A stretch of 64,000 bases of DNA from Rhodobacterales bacterium HKCCE2091. GTDB taxonomy: Bacteria; Pseudomonadota; Alphaproteobacteria; Rhodobacterales; Rhodobacteraceae. The stretch covers positions 124,001 to 188,000 of the forward strand of contig WVSL01000005.1 in the NCBI GenBank assembly GCA_015689685.1, written 5' to 3'. The position numbers and the translations under genes were made by a program. The notes under the pieces were generated by a model that was not told the origin of the DNA, did not search any database, and saw nothing but the letters and a program-made list of their open reading frames with translations. This document shows, piece after piece, positions 60,724-64,000 of the stretch (position 1 is the stretch's first letter; the number at the start of each line of letters is the position of its first letter).

Positions 60724-63099
60724 ATGGACAAGGAACGACGGACGGCCAGGGCGGCGACGGAGTTCCGACTGGACCTCTGGGCGCGCGGACTGCGCTGGCT
60801 CCTGATCGCGCTCGCGGTGGTGGCCACTGGTCTCGGGTTCGCCGCCGGGGTCGACAGCCTCTACCGGTTCGGCCCGGATCTACCGGCAATGGTTCCGCAG
60901 ACAGCGGCGGGGATCGTGGCGCTGGCGGCCGCTGGCCTTCTGGAGACGCGTCATCGGCGCCTGTCGCAGGCCCTGTCCGCGCTCGTCGTGGTCGGTGCGA
61001 CGGCGGCGATCCTGTTGCCGGTCGTCTACGGCGCGCCCGTCACCGCAGGCGGGGACCGGGTTTCGCTCGCGACGGCGATCGGGCTCCTTCTCGCTGCCGC
61101 CGCGGGACTTCTCGGATGGGTGCCGCGCGTGGGCGTCGGCTTGCGCGAGTTCTTCGCCACCAGCGGCGTCGTCCTGTCCCTCGTCGCTGTCGACGGCTAC
61201 GTGTTCGACGCGCAGGCCCTGTTGCAGATGCCGATCTACGAAGGGCTGTCGCCGCAGACCGTGTTCGGCCTCCTGGTGCTCAACGTCGCGATCCTGCTGG
61301 CGCGGCCGGACGGCACGTGGGTCGGGGAACTGTTCGGCCGCGGGCCGGGCAGCGTCGTGGCGCGGTGGGGGCTTCCCCTCGCGCTCGCGATCCCGGTCGC
61401 GCTGTCCTACATCGCGCTTCGCGTGACGGAGGCCGGGTTGCTCAACGCCAATACCCGGCTCGCGGTCCTGTCCATCGTCATCGCCTCGGTCGCCGGGGTG
61501 GTCGTCCTGCGCTCGGCCCGGTTCCGGAACGCCGAGCACCGCCGCACGCGGGAGGAGGAGATCCGCCTGAAGCAGGTGCTCGACGGGATCGAGACGGCCG
61601 TGTTCATGGTGCCGCCGAACGGCCGCGTGGTCGGCAACCGGAGCGCCGAGATGTATGCGCGCTCCGCAGGCGGGATCGAGTCGCTTCTGTCGCGGGCGCC
61701 GCTGACCCCGCTCGATGACCAGCCCGGGCTGGCGACGGCCGACGGGGTCGCCGACTGGCTTGCCAACGCACCGTTCCATTCGCTCGAGGACCGCGCGCCG
61801 CTGACGGGTGCCTCCCGGCCAATGGCGCGGCTTCTGGCCGGGGACGGACCGGGCGGCATGTTCGCGGGCTATCTCGACGAGACCGGCGCCGAACGCGCGC
61901 TGCATTTCCGGGTCTCGCGCTATCTCGGGCAGGACGGAGAGCCGATCGCGCTCATCTCCGTCACCGACGAGACCGAGGGCTGGACCCTGCGGGAGAAGCT
62001 GGCGCGGCAGGACAGGCTCGATGCGATGGCGCAACTCTCGGGTGGCATCGCGCACGAGATCGGCAACATCCTCGGGTCGGTCCGGCTGTCCGCCGACACC
62101 GCGCTTCTGACCGGCGGGCTCGCCGCGTCGACCGAACGGCAGTTCTCCACCATCCTGCGCGCCTGCGACCGCGGGGCGGAACTGACCCGGCGGCTCCTGA
62201 CGATGGCGAAGGAGCCGCTGGTGGGCGGAAAGACGGAGGACGCGGTCGCCGTCCTGCGCGACGCGGTGGAGCTGTTCAGCCCCTCGCTGTCTGCCCGGAT
62301 CGCGCTGGAAAGCGAGCTACCGCAAGGTCTCGTGGCGCTCGACTGCGCGGAGGCGGACCTTGGCAGCGGGGTTCTGAACCTGCTTCTGAACGCCCGGAAT
62401 GCGATGAAGGAATCGGGCAGGGGAACGCGGATCCGGCTGACGGCAACGGTTGCCGACCGCATGCTCTCGATCGAGGTCGCCGATGACGGGCCGGGCATGA
62501 ACCCCCGGCACCTCGCCCGCGCGCGGGAGCCGTTCTTCACCACCCGCCGCGATCATGGCGGCACCGGGATGGGCCTTGCCGTGACCGCCGCGGTCGCGGA
62601 ACGGCTCGGCGGCAGTTTCGACCTGACCTCGGAGCCGGGCGTGGGCACGGTCGCGCGGCTGCGCCTGCCGCTGTCGGGCACCGTCACCCCGACCGACGCG
62701 CCTGCGGAGGACGTGCGAGAGGTCGCGCGGCTCGAAGGCGTGCGCATCCTGCTTGTCGATGACGACGAACAGTTCCTCGACACCACCGCCGAGGCGCTGG
62801 CGCTGATTGGCGCCGAGGTCACCCGTGCGGCGGACGCCGAAAGCGCGCTCGCGGAGCTGGATCGCGCGGCCGGGGCCTTCGACGTTCTCGTGACCGACGT
62901 GGTGATGCCGGGTAGCATGGACGGCTTCGCGCTGGCGGAGCGCATGGCGGAGCGGTTCCCGTCGATCCGACCCCTGTTCCTGAGCGGCTATTCGGATTTC
63001 GAGGGGCGGGAGGGCCGCGGCATTCCCGGCATCCTCTTGCGAAAACCGGTGGCGCTGCCCGCGCTCGCCAACGCGGTGCGGATCACGATGTCGCGCTAG
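60724..63099 (+). CDS. Hybrid membrane histidine kinase with C-terminal receiver
   Basis: A 791-residue hybrid kinase. About residues 20-265 form a membrane domain of roughly eight helices resembling MASE-type integral sensors, followed by a PAS-like region, HisKA with His444 in SGGIAHEIGNILGSVR, an ATPase domain (NLLLNARNAMKESG, DDGPGMNPRHLARAREPFFTTR, GTGMGLAVTAAVAERLGG), and a receiver domain (ILLVDDDEQFLDTT, Asp725 in VLVTDVVMPG). It resembles the family of hybrid kinases with GG-hAH-N-L H-boxes. Its 3' end overlaps the convergent GGDEF-EAL gene by 17 bases. Confidence 0.92.
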   Translation: MDKERRTARAATEFRLDLWARGLRWLLIALAVVATGLGFAAGVDSLYRFGPDLPAMVPQTAAGIVALAAAGLLETRHRRLSQALSALVVVGATAAILLPVVYGAPVTAGGDRVSLATAIGLLLAAAAGLLGWVPRVGVGLREFFATSGVVLSLVAVDGYVFDAQALLQMPIYEGLSPQTVFGLLVLNVAILLARPDGTWVGELFGRGPGSVVARWGLPLALAIPVALSYIALRVTEAGLLNANTRLAVLSIVIASVAGVVVLRSARFRNAEHRRTREEEIRLKQVLDGIETAVFMVPPNGRVVGNRSAEMYARSAGGIESLLSRAPLTPLDDQPGLATADGVADWLANAPFHSLEDRAPLTGASRPMARLLAGDGPGGMFAGYLDETGAERALHFRVSRYLGQDGEPIALISVTDETEGWTLREKLARQDRLDAMAQLSGGIAHEIGNILGSVRLSADTALLTGGLAASTERQFSTILRACDRGAELTRRLLTMAKEPLVGGKTEDAVAVLRDAVELFSPSLSARIALESELPQGLVALDCAEADLGSGVLNLLLNARNAMKESGRGTRIRLTATVADRMLSIEVADDGPGMNPRHLARAREPFFTTRRDHGGTGMGLAVTAAVAERLGGSFDLTSEPGVGTVARLRLPLSGTVTPTDAPAEDVREVARLEGVRILLVDDDEQFLDTTAEALALIGAEVTRAADAESALAELDRAAGAFDVLVTDVVMPGSMDGFALAERMAERFPSIRPLFLSGYSDFEGREGRGIPGILLRKPVALPALANAVRITMSR

Positions 63100-64000
63100 G
63101 CGGGCCGCTTTCGGGGTAATCCCAGGAGGGGCCGGGTGCGATGCTCTGCTCGATCAGCACCTCGGCCGAGACAGGCTTGCCGAACAGGTAGCCCTGTCCC
63201 TGGCCGCACCCGATCTCGATCAGCAGATCGCGTTGCGCCTCGGTCTCGATCCCCTCGGCGACCGTCGCGAAGCCGGCGCGTTCGGCGATGGCGACGATGG
63301 CCTCGACCACGGCCGCATCGGTCGGACCGTTCTGAAGCCGCGCGACGAAGCTTCGGTCGATCTTCAGGATGTCGATGGGCCAGCCAGACAGATGCTGCAG
63401 GCCGCCGTAACCGGTGCCGAAATCGTCCAGCGCGACCCGCGCGCCACGGGCGCGAAGCTCGTGCAGGGTGCGGAATATCTGCCCGTCGGGCGCACCGAGC
63501 ATCGTGTTCTCCGTCACCTCGATGATGAGGTTCGACCAAGCGAATCCGTGATCGGAAAGCGCGTTCTGCAGATCGAACACGACCTCGGGATTGCGCAGGT
63601 CGAAGGAGGTGAGGTTGATGCTGAGCGTGGGCAGGCGGCCCTCGCCCGACGCCGCGACCTTGCGGTAGGCCTTCAGCGCCTTCGCGACGATCCGCTGCGT
63701 CATCCGCTCCGCGAGGCGGTAGTCCTTCAGGACGGAGTCGAAGGCGTCGGGCGTCATCAGCCCGCGTTCGGGATGATGCCAGCGGGCGAGAACCTCGTAG
63801 CCCACGACCTCGCTGTCGCTGAGCCGCACGATCGGCTGGAACCAGGACTTGATCTCGTCACGGGCGATGGCCTGGGCGAGCTGGCGGCTCATCTCGCGGG
63901 TGTTGAAGCGGTCGTGTACGTCGGGGTCGAACAGGGTCTGCGCCGAACGCCCCGACCGCTTGGTGGCGTAGAGGCTCGCATCGGCGAGCTCGAACAGGGT
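63083..64000 (-). CDS. GGDEF-EAL cyclic-di-GMP protein (partial, continues past window end)
   Basis: The frame stays open to the right edge, so the N-terminus is missing. The first visible residues (FELADASLYATKRSGR) match the end of a GGDEF domain. A full EAL domain follows: YEVLARWHHP (EVL in place of EAL), FDLRNPEVVFDLQ, IIEVTENTML, LDDFGTGYGGLQHL, ILKIDRSFV, VAEGIET and GQGYLFGKPV. The Glu, Asp and Lys residues for metal binding and catalysis appear present, so phosphodiesterase activity is plausible. An internal ATG at 63892 is not the true start. Confidence 0.9.
   Translation of the reverse strand, partial: TLFELADASLYATKRSGRSAQTLFDPDVHDRFNTREMSRQLAQAIARDEIKSWFQPIVRLSDSEVVGYEVLARWHHPERGLMTPDAFDSVLKDYRLAERMTQRIVAKALKAYRKVAASGEGRLPTLSINLTSFDLRNPEVVFDLQNALSDHGFAWSNLIIEVTENTMLGAPDGQIFRTLHELRARGARVALDDFGTGYGGLQHLSGWPIDILKIDRSFVARLQNGPTDAAVVEAIVAIAERAGFATVAEGIETEAQRDLLIEIGCGQGQGYLFGKPVSAEVLIEQSIAPGPSWDYPESGPPSATS

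Overview
This is a GC-rich (roughly 70 %) chromosomal window from an alphaproteobacterium, most likely of the Rhodobacterales (Rhodobacter/Roseobacter group). The evidence is a sorbitol/mannitol operon in the smoEFGK-smoS-mtlK order known from Rhodobacter, abundant TRAP and tripartite tricarboxylate transporters, a DUF1127 small protein and a cytochrome bd locus with CydX. I see no tRNA, rRNA, CRISPR array, transposase or prophage. Gene density is very high: many start/stop overlaps of the ATGA type, and no gene-free stretch longer than 300 bases.

Layout. (1) 1-1039: the end of an unknown membrane protein and a ClpP-fold protein. (2) 1056-10631: a putative quinate/shikimate-type regulon. It holds tctCBA-aroE-quiC on the minus strand, a LysR regulator, and a divergent FAD-dependent desaturase with a TIM-barrel isomerase. 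Both transcription units carry the same 50-bp two-part element with identical internal spacing. (3) 10619-20421: a DUF1127 protein, a multi-pass membrane protein, a Crp/Fnr regulator, cydDC, cydAB, a 41-residue cydX and a SLAC1-family channel. (4) 20432-22875: a single-cysteine OxyR divergent from a 1-Cys peroxiredoxin, then a second Crp/Fnr regulator. (5) 22900-28605, minus strand: an iron operon of imelysin (IrpA-like), bfd, bfr, a di-haem cytochrome, a second imelysin and a DUF1513 protein. (6) 28711-37366: hydroxycinnamate catabolism, with acyl-CoA dehydrogenase and feruloyl-CoA synthase on the minus strand, then crotonase, MarR, amidohydrolase and a TRAP transporter on the plus strand. 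(7) 37468-43487: a sulfide/sulfane-sulfur operon of DUF2892, two YeeE/YedE halves, an ETHE1-like dioxygenase, a phosphatase-SQR fusion, a Spy/CpxP-like protein and a SulP permease. (8) 43591-51212: a LacI regulator and the polyol operon. (9) 51378-52754: a LigM-type O-demethylase. (10) 53020-64000: a signalling island of three histidine kinases, three stand-alone receivers, a CheB-CheR-PAS fusion and a truncated GGDEF-EAL protein, with no DNA-binding output domain.

How the parts connect. Regions 2, 6 and 9 point to use of plant-derived cyclic and aromatic acids (quinate/shikimate, ferulate/coumarate, methoxyl groups). Regions 3 and 7 appear linked by one Crp/Fnr-type activator: the promoters of the membrane protein at 11056 and of the sulfur operon at 37468 share TGTGAC-N3-GTCAC and an ATGACAGGGC -10 region at exactly the same distance. 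A related palindrome lies upstream of cydA. All functional calls come from reading the sequence and recalled family knowledge; no database search was run.
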